From contig NZ_NERU01000002.1 of assembly GCF_003063265.1 (NCBI RefSeq), positions 186,001-250,000 of the forward strand: DNA of 64,000 nucleotides, read 5' to 3'. How positions within the stretch are numbered: the first letter of the stretch is position 1; every line of letters starts with the position of its first letter. This document shows, piece by piece, positions 24,135-32,092 of this stretch. The notes beneath the pieces were generated by a model. It was not told the origin of the DNA and searched no databases. It saw only the letters and a program-made list of their open reading frames with translations. The DNA is from Limnohabitans sp. WS1 (GTDB lineage: Bacteria; Pseudomonadota; Gammaproteobacteria; Burkholderiales; Burkholderiaceae_C). The translations under genes were made by a program, and so were the position numbers.

Positions 24135-25353
24135 AGGTTTTTTCTTTTTGATCTTGGCGCAATTTGCCAGCGGCCTGGCTGACAACGCCTTCATGATCTT
24201 GGGGGTGTATTTTTTGCATGAGCAAGGCTATCCACCTTGGTGGGCTCCCTTGCTCAAGTTTTCATTCACCTTGGCGTATGTGTTGTTGGCTGCGATAGCG
24301 GGTCCGTTGGCCGATGCTTTTCCCAAAAGCCGGTTGATGGCCGCCATGAACGCATTGAAACTGATGGGCGTGATTTTGTTGGTCTCGGGTGTGCATCCCC
24401 TTTATGCTTTTGCATTGACGGGATTGGCCGCAGCCTTGTATGCACCCGCCAAGTACGGTTGGGTTTGCGAGTCGGTATCGCCACGCTTACTGGTCAAGGC
24501 CAATGCTTGGCTGGAAGTGTCTGTGGTGATGTCGGTGATGCTGGGTGTGGCCTTGGGTGGGGCGATGATCCATGTATACACTTTGGTCGAGGTGCCCGAT
24601 TTTGTGCCTTTGCACGGATTTGAATCGCCTTTGAGCGTATCGACACAGGTTTGGGGTGCCTTCGCATGGGTGGCTGTGGTGTACGGCATTTCCGCCTTGT
24701 TCAACATCGGTGTGGGCGCGGCCCAAGTGCAGCCTTGTCAGCCACTGACCTGGTCTGCGATGCGCTGGTCCGCGTTTTGGCATCATCAACGGCAGTTGTG
24801 GTCCGACCCTTTGGGAGGCATGTCTTTGTATGTCACCACCTTGTGTTGGGGTGTGGGCGCGGTGCTGCAGTTTGCCGTGCTGGTTTGGGCGCAAAAAAAT
24901 GCGGGATTGACCTTGCAGCAAGGGGCCTATTTGCAAGCCGTGGTGGCCTTGGGGGTGATGGGTGGGGCAGCCATGGCAGCCGCGACTTGCCAGATTTTCA
25001 ATGCAAGGCGGGCATTGCCTTGGGGTTGGGTGTTGGCTGCGTTGCTGCCCTGTATGGCGCTCACCCAGGTCTTGTGGCTGGCCGTGATCATGCTGCTGTT
25101 GGCGGGATGGGCAGGCGGCATGTTGCTGGTGCCCATGAATGCTTTGCTGCAGCACCGTGGGATCAAAATCATGAAGTCGGGGCGCTCGATTGCCGTTCAG
25201 GGCTTCAATGAAAACCTGAGTGTGTTGATCATGTTGGGTGCCTACAGCGCACTGCTGGCCTGGGATGTGCCCTTGTTGCCTATCATGCTGCTGTTCAGCC
25301 TGCCTTTGTTGGCCGCGGTCATGCCGTGGAAAAGCAGGAACCCCAAAACTTGA
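24127..25353 (+). CDS. lplT: LplT-like lysophospholipid transporter (MFS)
   Basis: A 408-residue major-facilitator membrane protein with about 12 hydrophobic segments. The start (KGFFFLILAQFASGLADNAF) and segments such as YAPAKYGWVCESV agree with LplT, which flips lysophospholipids from the outer to the inner face of the inner membrane for re-acylation. In E. coli it sits next to the acyltransferase aas; here no aas is seen. The start overlaps the end of ugd by 8 bp, so the two form a transcription unit. Confidence 0.85.
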   Translation: MPKGFFFLILAQFASGLADNAFMILGVYFLHEQGYPPWWAPLLKFSFTLAYVLLAAIAGPLADAFPKSRLMAAMNALKLMGVILLVSGVHPLYAFALTGLAAALYAPAKYGWVCESVSPRLLVKANAWLEVSVVMSVMLGVALGGAMIHVYTLVEVPDFVPLHGFESPLSVSTQVWGAFAWVAVVYGISALFNIGVGAAQVQPCQPLTWSAMRWSAFWHHQRQLWSDPLGGMSLYVTTLCWGVGAVLQFAVLVWAQKNAGLTLQQGAYLQAVVALGVMGGAAMAAATCQIFNARRALPWGWVLAALLPCMALTQVLWLAVIMLLLAGWAGGMLLVPMNALLQHRGIKIMKSGRSIAVQGFNENLSVLIMLGAYSALLAWDVPLLPIMLLFSLPLLAAVMPWKSRNPKT

Positions 25354-25354
25354 G

Positions 25355-26557
25355 TCACGCCGGGTTGTGCGCGGTCACAACCGAGCGGAAGATGGTCTCA
25401 ACCTGGTCGGCAATTTGATGCCAGTCCCAGGGGGCCACGCTGGCGGCCGTGTGTTGTCTCGCTTGGAGCAATGTGGCGCTGCTTCGGGTGATGTCCAACG
25501 CTTTCAACACATAGCGCTGCGGGTCTTCACCGGGCACCAGCCACCCATTGTGTTCGTGCCGGATGAGTTCTGTGGCAGCTGCACAGTCAAAAGCCAAAAC
25601 GGGCGTGCCACTGGCCAGTGCTTCCAGCGTCACATTGCCAAATGTCTCGGTCAGGCTGGGGAATAAAAACAAATCTGAACTGGCGTAAGCCACGGCCAAC
25701 TGCGCATGACTGCACATGCCCATGAACACCGCCTCCGGGCAGTCGATTTGAAGTTTCGCACGGTAAGGGCCGTCGCCCGCAAAAATCATTTTGACTTTTC
25801 GGCCACTTTGCTTGAGCGACTGGTAAGTGTTCACAATCAGGTCCAGGTTCTTTTCAGCAGCCAACCGACCCACCGACAGCAAGACCACCGTGTCGTCTTG
25901 CACTTGCCATGCAGCTCTTTGTGCCACGCTGCGCTGACCGGGGTGAAACACCTGTGTGTCGACACCCCGCGCCACAACACTCAAATTCTCGAAACCCGAT
26001 GCCGCCAGTTGCGCCTGCAAGGCCATGGTGGGCACCATGGTGCACAGGGTGCGGTTGTGGAATTTCCGCAAATAAGACACGATGGGTTTGCTCAACCAAC
26101 CCACGCCGTAGTGCCTGCTGTAACTGTGAAAGTTGGTTCTGAAATCCGAGGTCACGGGCAGTCGCAACACCTTGGCTGCTCGAAGGGCCGACCATCCCAA
26201 AGGGCCTTCTGTGGCGATGTGCACCAGGTCGGGTCGTTTGATGGTCCACGCCTTGATCAGCTGCTTTTTGCTGGGAAATCCCAATTTGAGCTGAGGGTAG
26301 TGCGGGATGGGCAAACCGCGCAACAAAATTTCTGACCAAGCTGTTTGCTGTGAAGCGGTGTCATGCTTGTCCTGCCGGGGGCGAATGAGTTGGATGGTGT
26401 GTTGACGTTGACTCAACTGCACGATCAGCTTGGACAGCGTCAGTGCCACGCCATTGACTTCGGGTGGCCAGGTTTCGGTGACCACAGCAATTCGCAATGC
26501 CGAATTTTCGGGCTCAAAGTTTTCCACCAGCAAGTGTTCGGTCGATGCATGTTCCAT
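25355..26557 (-). CDS. GT4-family glycosyltransferase, MgtA/SqdX-like
   Basis: A 400-residue GT-B glycosyltransferase. The N-terminal domain begins RIAVVTETWPPEVNGVALTL and includes PDLVHIATEGPLGWSAL. The C-terminal donor domain has the EX7E motif (LTETFGNVTLEALASGTPVLAF). Its closest kin include lipid glycosyltransferases (SQD2/SqdX, mannosyl- and glucuronosyl-diacylglycerol synthases) but also wall mannosyltransferases. Beside ugd, a glucuronosyl- or hexosyl-lipid synthase is an attractive guess. It is convergent with lplT, with 1 bp between the stops. Confidence 0.82.
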   Translation of the reverse strand: MEHASTEHLLVENFEPENSALRIAVVTETWPPEVNGVALTLSKLIVQLSQRQHTIQLIRPRQDKHDTASQQTAWSEILLRGLPIPHYPQLKLGFPSKKQLIKAWTIKRPDLVHIATEGPLGWSALRAAKVLRLPVTSDFRTNFHSYSRHYGVGWLSKPIVSYLRKFHNRTLCTMVPTMALQAQLAASGFENLSVVARGVDTQVFHPGQRSVAQRAAWQVQDDTVVLLSVGRLAAEKNLDLIVNTYQSLKQSGRKVKMIFAGDGPYRAKLQIDCPEAVFMGMCSHAQLAVAYASSDLFLFPSLTETFGNVTLEALASGTPVLAFDCAAATELIRHEHNGWLVPGEDPQRYVLKALDITRSSATLLQARQHTAASVAPWDWHQIADQVETIFRSVVTAHNPA

Positions 26558-26703
26558 GAACCCATGTTGCCGTGTTGATTTAACAACTTGATGACAAACA
26601 AGCGGGTGCTTTTGAGCGGAGATCTAGGCCTTGGTGTGAGGGCATGTCACTGTTTTTTCACATGACTTCTTCATGATACGAACACCACTTTTGGAGGTTT
26701 TGT

Positions 26704-27312
26704 GTGAAAGATTTTTTTGAAGCTTTGCGGATTCAGCGCTGGGACGATCACCGTTATTACCACCACTGCCGCATCAACCAGTCCTTGCATTTTCTAAGTG
26801 CCATGGCGTTTGTGGTGGCCTATGTCTTGTTGTTCATTGACCCTCCCTTGGCGGCCTTGTTGGCTTGGCTGGTATCCATGACATCACGACAAGCGGGCCA
26901 TTTCTTTTTTGAACCCTTGGGCTATGACGAAGTCAATCAAGCAACACAGGCGTTCAAAGAAGACATCAAGGTCGGCTACAACCTCCGGCGCAAGGTGGTC
27001 TTGCTCAGTGTCTGGGCACTTTTGCCTTTGATGATTTTCTTGAATCCCGGTCTTTTTGGCCTCTTGCCAACGCATGAAGATTTTTATGGCTTTTTGCGTG
27101 CGGTGGGATATGCCTGGTTGTATTTGGGCGCAGGCGCTTTGCTGTTTCGCACTTTGCATTTGTTTATTTTGCAAGACGCTCAAACTGGGCTGGTCTGGAT
27201 GACCAAAATCTTGACCGATCCATTTCACGACATTTACCTCTACCACAAAGCACCTTTGCACTTGCTGCGGGGCCAACGCTTTGCACATCAGGATGCTCAG
27301 GTCAGCCGCTGA
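26704..27312 (+). CDS. Unknown integral membrane protein, Pho-associated
   Basis: A 202-residue protein with four or five membrane segments. It begins with a His-rich cytoplasmic stretch (DDHRYYHHCRINQSLHF) and has more histidines at SRQAGHFFFEPLGYDE and FHDIYLYHKAP. Spaced histidines near membranes are typical of lipid hydroxylase/dioxygenase-like proteins such as the Mpo1/DUF962 group, but I cannot assign a family. GTG start with GGAGG 6 bp upstream. The upstream region holds the 14-bp CATGACTTCTTCAT also found before phoX2. Confidence 0.75.
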   Translation: MKDFFEALRIQRWDDHRYYHHCRINQSLHFLSAMAFVVAYVLLFIDPPLAALLAWLVSMTSRQAGHFFFEPLGYDEVNQATQAFKEDIKVGYNLRRKVVLLSVWALLPLMIFLNPGLFGLLPTHEDFYGFLRAVGYAWLYLGAGALLFRTLHLFILQDAQTGLVWMTKILTDPFHDIYLYHKAPLHLLRGQRFAHQDAQVSR

Positions 27313-27356
27313 TTCAGCACACCCGTCAGCTTCACATGACTGACGGGTGCAAGCTT

Positions 27357-28988
27357 TCAGCGTTTGAAGGTCTCTTTCAAAATGCGGCGGCGGATCGATC
27401 GGTTGGTGAGCTGATCATCTTGCCACCACCAACCGTCTTGTTGCATTTGTCGAGCCGCCCGCACAAACCGCTCCAACACAGCTTCAAAGTCGGCATCACT
27501 GTAGTTGAGGCTGAAGATCAAGCGACCCGTGCCCACCCAGCTCAGTGTCAAACCTTCAAGCCTGAGGTAGTACTGCAGCATCCAGTTGTAGCGACTCGCC
27601 TGGGTGTAAAACAAGGTCCAGACACTGGACATGTTGGCTGCTTGCAAGGGCAAGCCATGTTCTTGCATGGTTGCGTTGAAGTGCTGTGCACGCGCATTCC
27701 AAAGCGCATCGACACCTTGGTAGATGGCTTGAATTTCAGGCGTTTCGAGTTGGTCCAGAAAGGCCGACATGGCCCCCATCACCACCGGGTGTGCGTTGAA
27801 GGTGCCGCGTGCAAAACAAATGTCGGCGGGTCGTTTTTCATCAAATCGGCGCATCCATGGGTGCTGCCCACACACCACACCCACCGGAAAGCCCCCCCCC
27901 AGTGTTTTGCCATAAGTGACCATGTCGGCCTTGACGCCAAAGTAGGCTTGTGCACCACCGGCGGCCAGGCGAAAGCCCAAAAACACTTCGTCAAAAATCA
28001 GCACAATGCCTTTGTCGGTACACACTTGCCGCAAGGCTTTGAGCCAGGTGGTGTAAGCCTCTCGGTCATAGGCGGCGCGTCGGCTGCTGTCCACCAAGGT
28101 CGAATCTCCGGGTGCATTGGCGTTGGTGTGCAGCGCCTGCAATGGGTTGATCAACACACATGCGATGTCTTTGCGGCTTCGCAGCACCGCCAAACTGCGC
28201 TCGTTCATGTCGCTCAGGGTGTAAGTCTCACGCGGTGGCATGGGGTTGCCTGGCCCGGGTTGGACATCTTCCCACCAGCCATGGTAGGCGCCGCAAAAGC
28301 GCACGATGTAAGGGCGGCGTGTGTGGTAGCGGGCCAGTCGCACCGCTTGCATCACGGCCTCGGTGCCCGACATGTGGAACGACACCTCGTCCAGGCCCGA
28401 AATGGCTTTGAGGCGTTGTGCATTGCTGGCCACCACGGGGTGGTAAGAGCCCAGCACTGGCCCCAAGGCCTGTGTTTTGGCCAGACCATCGGCCATGGTT
28501 TTTTTGTAAAAGTCGGCACCGAACACATTGACGCCATACGAGCCGGTCAAATCGTAAAACACCTGTCCGTCCAGGTCAGTCACTTGAACGCCTTGGGCCG
28601 ACTCCAAAAACGAACCCACTTTCAGATGCTTTTGCACCATGGGGCTGAATTGAAAGGGCACCCGGTAGGCCGTGATGAATTGCATATCCGAGATGTTGTC
28701 TCGGGCACTGACCGTGGCGGCAATGCTCTGGCTGTGCCGTGTTTGAAGTGTCTGCGCCAAGGCCATGAAGGCCGCCCGTCGCAGGGCCTGGATGTCGGCA
28801 GGTGCGCCATCGCAGCCAAAAAAAGTGCTCTCGTCAAAGCTGTAGCCGGGCAGCCAACGGGCCAGGCGTTTGGCCATGCGCGAGTGGCCGGCCAAAGAGC
28901 GGTGTTTGGCTCTGGAAAGCTGTATGCGCCGTCGAAGCGCAGGAGCCCAAGCAGCCAGCAATCCCAAACTGATCCAAGTGGAGTTCAC
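27357..28988 (-). CDS. Class III (GSA-type) PLP aminotransferase with N-terminal extension
   Basis: A protein of about 543 residues. Residues from about 130 on form a class III aminotransferase like glutamate-1-semialdehyde aminomutase: SGTEAVMQAVRLARYHTRRPYI, FCGAYHGWWED, LIFDEVFLGFRLA and the PLP lysine in MVTYGKTLGGGFPVG. The first 120 or so residues are extra: a hydrophobic start (TWISLGLLAAWAPAL) then a basic helical region. This is too long for a housekeeping HemL. The substrate is unknown. A GTG at 28988 with AAGGA 8 bp upstream fits better than TTG at 28994. It is divergent from psd by about 50 bp. Confidence 0.8.
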   Translation of the reverse strand: MNSTWISLGLLAAWAPALRRRIQLSRAKHRSLAGHSRMAKRLARWLPGYSFDESTFFGCDGAPADIQALRRAAFMALAQTLQTRHSQSIAATVSARDNISDMQFITAYRVPFQFSPMVQKHLKVGSFLESAQGVQVTDLDGQVFYDLTGSYGVNVFGADFYKKTMADGLAKTQALGPVLGSYHPVVASNAQRLKAISGLDEVSFHMSGTEAVMQAVRLARYHTRRPYIVRFCGAYHGWWEDVQPGPGNPMPPRETYTLSDMNERSLAVLRSRKDIACVLINPLQALHTNANAPGDSTLVDSSRRAAYDREAYTTWLKALRQVCTDKGIVLIFDEVFLGFRLAAGGAQAYFGVKADMVTYGKTLGGGFPVGVVCGQHPWMRRFDEKRPADICFARGTFNAHPVVMGAMSAFLDQLETPEIQAIYQGVDALWNARAQHFNATMQEHGLPLQAANMSSVWTLFYTQASRYNWMLQYYLRLEGLTLSWVGTGRLIFSLNYSDADFEAVLERFVRAARQMQQDGWWWQDDQLTNRSIRRRILKETFKR

Positions 28989-29041
28989 AGTCAATTTCCT
29001 TGTGTCAATGAAATTTCTTTTTATTCAATTTGAGTGACAAC

Positions 29042-29920
29042 ATGATGAAGATTCGCAAGCTGTTCCAACAAACACTGCTGCAAGAGGACTTGAATTTCTT
29101 GCTCACCAACCGCATTCCACGCATCGCTTTGACCCATTTCATGGGGCGCTGGAGTCAGATCAAAAACCCATTCGTGGTCAAGGCTTCCATGGCCGTTTGG
29201 CGCTGGTTCAGTGACCTTGATTTAAGTGAAGCCAAGCAGCAAAAATTTGACAGCCTGCACGCTTGTTTTACCCGTGAGCTCAAGCCCGGCTTGCGGCCTG
29301 TGGACCCTGATCCAAAAGTCTTGACTTCACCTTGTGACGCCATCGTGGGGGCTTGTGGCGTCATCACCGAGGGACAAGTTTTTCAGGCCAAAGGTTTTCC
29401 TTACCGCTTGCAAACCTTGTTGGGCGATGGTGCTGCGTGCCGTGATTGGCCCGAGGCACTGGAAGGCGGCAAGTTCCTGACCTTGCGCTTGACCAACAGC
29501 ATGTACCACCGATTCCATGCGCCGCACCATGTGCAACTTCAGCATGTGACCTACATCTCGGGTGACACCTGGAACGTCAATCCAGTGGCGCTGAAGCGGG
29601 TGGCACAACTGTTTTGCAAAAACGAACGGGCCGTGCTGCACATGCTGGCCCAATCGGGTGAGCCATTTTTGATCGTGCCCGTTGCCGCAGTGTTGGTGGC
29701 GAGCATGCGCTTGCATGCGGTCGATGTGCTGTTGAATTTGCGCTACAAAGGCCCCAACGAAATCCCTTGTCAAGCCGACTATGCCAAAGGCCAGGAGATG
29801 GGCTGGTTCGAGCACGGCTCCACCATTTTGGTGTTTGTGCCGGCCGGTTTTGATTGGGCCGATGGGCTCACCCCGGGCATGCGCATCAAAATGGGTGAAC
29901 CCTTGTTGACCAAGGCTTGA
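29042..29920 (+). CDS. psd: Phosphatidylserine decarboxylase
   Basis: A protein of about 292 residues that makes phosphatidylethanolamine in the inner membrane. The proenzyme cleaves itself at a GST motif to create a pyruvoyl group; here the site reads GWFEHGSTILVF, with His where E. coli has Leu (LGST). Other conserved blocks are FFTREL-like FTRELKPGLRPVD, SPCDAIVGACG, NSMYHRFHAPHH and MRLHAVDVL. The ATG at 29042 is preferred to TTG 29030. Position beside sugar-lipid genes supports a membrane-lipid block. Confidence 0.94.
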   Translation: MMKIRKLFQQTLLQEDLNFLLTNRIPRIALTHFMGRWSQIKNPFVVKASMAVWRWFSDLDLSEAKQQKFDSLHACFTRELKPGLRPVDPDPKVLTSPCDAIVGACGVITEGQVFQAKGFPYRLQTLLGDGAACRDWPEALEGGKFLTLRLTNSMYHRFHAPHHVQLQHVTYISGDTWNVNPVALKRVAQLFCKNERAVLHMLAQSGEPFLIVPVAAVLVASMRLHAVDVLLNLRYKGPNEIPCQADYAKGQEMGWFEHGSTILVFVPAGFDWADGLTPGMRIKMGEPLLTKA

Positions 29921-29936
29921 GCTGTTTGAGCAGGTG

Positions 29937-30845
29937 TCAGTACTTTTCGGGCACCACCATGTCTTCGGGAACCGGGTGGCGAATGTAGTCCGGGTTGCGC
30001 ACACGCCCGGGCAGCATGACCTGGGGGTGTTCCACCTCGTGGTAGGGCACTTGGCTCAGCAGGTGGTCGATGCAGTTGAGGCGGGCTTTTTTCTTGTCCA
30101 CGGCTTGCACCACCCACCACGGGGCCTGCGGAATATGTGTGCGCTCGATCATGGTCTCTTTGGCGCGGGTGTAGTCTTCCCAGCGGCGGCGGCTTTCCAG
30201 ATCCATGGGGCTGAGTTTCCATTGTTTCAGCGGGTCATGGATGCGGCCTAAAAATCGTGCATGCTGTTCGTCATCGGTGATGGAAAACCAATACTTCACC
30301 AGCTGAATGCCGCTGCGCACCAGCATTTTTTCAAACTCGGGCACCGAGCGAAAGAACTCTTCGTATTCTTCATCGTTGCAAAACCCCATGACCCGCTCCA
30401 CACCGGCCCGGTTGTACCAGCTGCGGTCAAACAGCACGATTTCACCCGCTGCAGGCAGGTGCGAGATGTAACGCTGAAAGTACCACTGTGTTTTTTCGCG
30501 GTCGTTGGGGGCGGGCAGGGCGGCCACGCGGCACACCCGGGGGTTCAGGCGTTGCGTGATCCGTTTGATCACGCCGCCTTTGCCTGCAGCGTCCCGACCT
30601 TCAAACAAGATCACCATGCGGTGGCCGGTTTTGACCACCCAGTCTTGCAGCATCACCAATTCGGATTGCAGGCGTAAAAGCTCGCGAAAGTAGCGGGTTC
30701 GTTCGCTGCTGGCCAAAGGGTTTCCCCCCGATTGCTCGCCCCAGCGGTCGTCGAGTTCCAACTCCAACTCTTCATCGAGGCTGTCCAACAGGTCTTCGCG
30801 CAGTTGACGCATTTGTGATTCTTGAATGGACTCGTCTTTGCTCAT
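29937..30845 (-). CDS. ppk2: Polyphosphate kinase 2
   Basis: A 302-residue PPK2-class P-loop kinase, which uses polyphosphate to phosphorylate nucleotides, usually NDP to NTP. Walker A is FEGRDAAGKGGVIKRI, Walker B and lid are VLFDRSWYNRAGVERVMGF, with ITDDEQHARFLGR after it. The N-terminal acidic helix (LDEELELELDD) is typical of the single-domain class. The ATG at 30845 is chosen; a GTG at 30881 would add 12 residues. A strong Pho-box-like triple repeat lies about 75-105 bp upstream, shared with the divergent corA-like gene. Confidence 0.95.
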   Translation of the reverse strand: MSKDESIQESQMRQLREDLLDSLDEELELELDDRWGEQSGGNPLASSERTRYFRELLRLQSELVMLQDWVVKTGHRMVILFEGRDAAGKGGVIKRITQRLNPRVCRVAALPAPNDREKTQWYFQRYISHLPAAGEIVLFDRSWYNRAGVERVMGFCNDEEYEEFFRSVPEFEKMLVRSGIQLVKYWFSITDDEQHARFLGRIHDPLKQWKLSPMDLESRRRWEDYTRAKETMIERTHIPQAPWWVVQAVDKKKARLNCIDHLLSQVPYHEVEHPQVMLPGRVRNPDYIRHPVPEDMVVPEKY

Positions 30846-30920
30846 GGGGTGGCCCAAAGTATTTGAAACTTTCAATATCACCCAAGCTCGTGAATGTTTG
30901 ATGACGGTTTGGCGTCATTT

Positions 30921-30949
30921 CTGTCATGACACTTTCATGACGCTGTCCA
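30921..30949. promoter_or_regulatory. Triple Pho box between ppk2 and corA-like gene
   Basis: Half-sites in 11-bp phase on the plus strand: CTGTCAT at 30921 (identical to the E. coli consensus), CTTTCAT at 30932 and CTGTCCA at 30943, with spacers GACA and GACG. It is the best E. coli-like PhoB site in the window. It can serve ppk2 (minus) and the corA-like gene (plus). Confidence 0.7.
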
Positions 30950-30994
30950 ACAATGCCAAGCCATGCGACAGAGGGTCTGTGGCAAGGAATGAAC

Positions 30995-32092
30995 ATGCGC
31001 GTTTTCACCATGGCCTCGCACGAGGTGCACGAGTCCAACACCATCCCCGCAACTTTGCCAACACAGGGTTTTGTGTGGATGGCTTTTTCTAGACGCGAAT
31101 TCGAATTGTTGCAAGGCCAGCTTCAAAAAACGGTGGTGGATTGCTTGGGCGTCAGCCTGCATGAGTTGCATGTGCAAGACCTCTTGAACAACCAACTGCC
31201 TTCGCATTACGACTACACCGCGGATTACGACTTGTTGGTGTTCAGGCGATTGGCCAGAGGGCGAACTGAAACCGATTTGTCCAAACCGGGGGTCATCTTG
31301 CACCAGGAGAACACCATGGGTGGACCGGGTATTTTGAGAAAGATAGACACCAGTCCCGTGGCTTTTTTGTGGCTCGATCGCTTGGTGATTTCTGTGCACC
31401 CGGTGGACTGTGCAGTGCTCTCGCACTTTGCAGCCCGATTGTTGACGGCCAGCAGCTTGCCCCCCGCACAAGCGGCACACCGTTTGCCTGCCAATCCCGC
31501 TGACTTGATGCTGCGCATGGTCAGCCATGTGGTCGATGCTTACCTGGATTTGCGTCGCGAACTCACGCGCCAACTGGACCACTGGCAGGCCCGTTTGCTG
31601 GACCCGCATGCACATTTCAACGACTGGTCGGCCTTGCTCAATGCGCGTTTGAGCCTGCACTACCTTGAGGAAGTGTGCGAGGACCAACGCGCCGCCATTC
31701 AGGATTGGATTGCCGCGTTGAGCTCATGGCCAGAAGATCTGCAGTACCCCACCCAAAGTCTCGAGATGTTGAAGGTCAGAAGTCGCGATGTGCTGGAACA
31801 CATTGAGCGCGTGGTCCACCATGTGGGGCGACTGGAGCAAAGTGCCGAAACCGCTGTTCAGATGCACTTCAATGTGCAAAGCAACCGCACCAACGAGGTC
31901 ATGCGAACCTTGACGGTGTTGACGGCCATTTTTTTGCCATTGAACTTGATCACCGGGTTTTTCGGCATGAATTTTGAAAACTTTCCTGCGCTGCATGCCG
32001 AAGGTGGGGTGTGGTGGACCGAGGTGCTCATGATCGCTGTGGCACTGACTTTGGCCTGGGTTTTTCGGCGTCAGCGTTACATCGGGCGATGA
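30995..32092 (+). CDS. CorA-family magnesium/cobalt channel
   Basis: A 365-residue CorA/ZntB-type protein: a long cytoplasmic helical domain followed by two C-terminal membrane segments. The pore signature GMN is in NLITGFFGMNFENFP, preceded by TVLTAIFLPL. Such proteins move Mg2+ or other divalent cations; polyphosphate is stored with Mg2+, which may explain the neighbour ppk2. ATG 30995 has AAGGA at 6 bp; ATG 30989 is also possible. The 3' end overlaps the convergent MATE gene by 16 bp. Confidence 0.88.
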   Translation: MRVFTMASHEVHESNTIPATLPTQGFVWMAFSRREFELLQGQLQKTVVDCLGVSLHELHVQDLLNNQLPSHYDYTADYDLLVFRRLARGRTETDLSKPGVILHQENTMGGPGILRKIDTSPVAFLWLDRLVISVHPVDCAVLSHFAARLLTASSLPPAQAAHRLPANPADLMLRMVSHVVDAYLDLRRELTRQLDHWQARLLDPHAHFNDWSALLNARLSLHYLEEVCEDQRAAIQDWIAALSSWPEDLQYPTQSLEMLKVRSRDVLEHIERVVHHVGRLEQSAETAVQMHFNVQSNRTNEVMRTLTVLTAIFLPLNLITGFFGMNFENFPALHAEGGVWWTEVLMIAVALTLAWVFRRQRYIGR

